Shown: positions 63,885 to 64,000 of the stretch, one piece after another
How positions within the stretch are numbered: the first letter of the stretch is position 1
Layout: each line of letters begins with the position of its first letter
Source: Martelella mediterranea DSM 17316
GTDB lineage: Bacteria > Pseudomonadota > Alphaproteobacteria > Rhizobiales > Rhizobiaceae
NCBI RefSeq assembly: GCF_002043005.1
Contig: NZ_CP020330.1
Location: 573,501-637,500 of the forward strand
Length of the DNA: 64,000 nt
Direction: 5' to 3'
The notes under the pieces: model-generated
What the model was told of the DNA's origin: nothing
What the model saw: the letters and a program-made list of their open reading frames with translations, nothing else
Databases searched by the model: none
Position numbers and translations under genes: made by a program

Positions 63885-64000
63885 GCTGATGTTCATCTTT
63901 TATGTCCGGCCTTTTGTACAACCCGGACGATGCCATCAACACGATCTGACCACCGACCCAACAAAGTCAGCAGCCTTATTTATTTCAGACTTGACGTCTT
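63885..64000 (-). other. 16S-23S internal transcribed spacer (partial)
   Basis: The last 116 bp lie upstream of 23S in transcription. No tRNA is contained here; the usual tRNA-Ile and tRNA-Ala, if present, would be beyond the window edge. Confidence 0.7.

Overview
The window reads as chromosomal DNA of a GC-rich alphaproteobacterium of the Rhizobiales (Hyphomicrobiales) type. The grounds are an rrn operon with tRNA-fMet(CAU) downstream of 5S, a helix-9-type insertion in the 23S gene, two palindromic intergenic repeats starting with an AGAGCATTTC hairpin that resemble rhizobial intergenic mosaic elements, and many solute transporters beside acid-sugar and acyl-CoA catabolism. The genus cannot be fixed by eye.

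Left third (1-21.7 kb): a CoA-thioester catabolic island. It begins with a truncated IclR regulator, two MaoC-type half-hydratases and an enoyl-CoA hydratase, then a TRAP transporter (dctPQM-like). A long minus-strand stretch (20171 down to 6091) encodes a branched-chain-amino-acid-type ABC transporter with an SDR and a beta-hydroxyacid dehydrogenase, a metallo-beta-lactamase-fold hydrolase, a GntR/FCD regulator, an isochorismatase-fold protein, a didomain MaoC protein, two adjacent class III CoA-transferases, an HTD2/mesaconyl-CoA-hydratase-like protein and a CitE-like lyase. A third CoA-transferase is divergent at 20462. An AATGCATTTTA motif recurs upstream of these units. The logic is uptake, CoA transfer, hydration and retro-aldol cleavage of an unidentified (probably branched) carboxylic acid.

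Middle (21.9-26.9 kb): an RND drug-efflux pump with its adaptor and a divergent TetR regulator.

Centre-right (27.2-58.5 kb): a large acid-sugar island. An oligopeptide/oligosaccharide-type ABC transporter (binding protein, two permeases, fused double ATPase) is followed by an enolase-superfamily dehydratase, two uronate dehydrogenase paralogues, an aldose epimerase, a FadR-type GntR regulator, an RraA-like aldolase candidate, a GarR-like reductase, GlcG, a ketoglutarate-semialdehyde dehydrogenase, malic enzyme, a D-2-hydroxyacid dehydrogenase, an SMP-30 lactonase and a DUF885 peptidase. A second, closely similar binding protein at 49.5 kb has no permeases of its own. Next come a divergent M24 protein, an Lrp regulator and an uncharacterised set: class V aminotransferase, FAD monooxygenase-like protein, two carboxymuconolactone-decarboxylase-fold proteins and a second D-2-hydroxyacid dehydrogenase. 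A 17-bp direct-repeat motif, TTGT-N6-TTGT, recurs in front of seven promoters here and probably defines a regulon.

Right end (58.9-64 kb): an IS407-group (IS3 family) insertion sequence of 1236 bp, then a leftward rrn operon (23S, 5S, tRNA-fMet, terminator). The window ends in the 16S-23S spacer.
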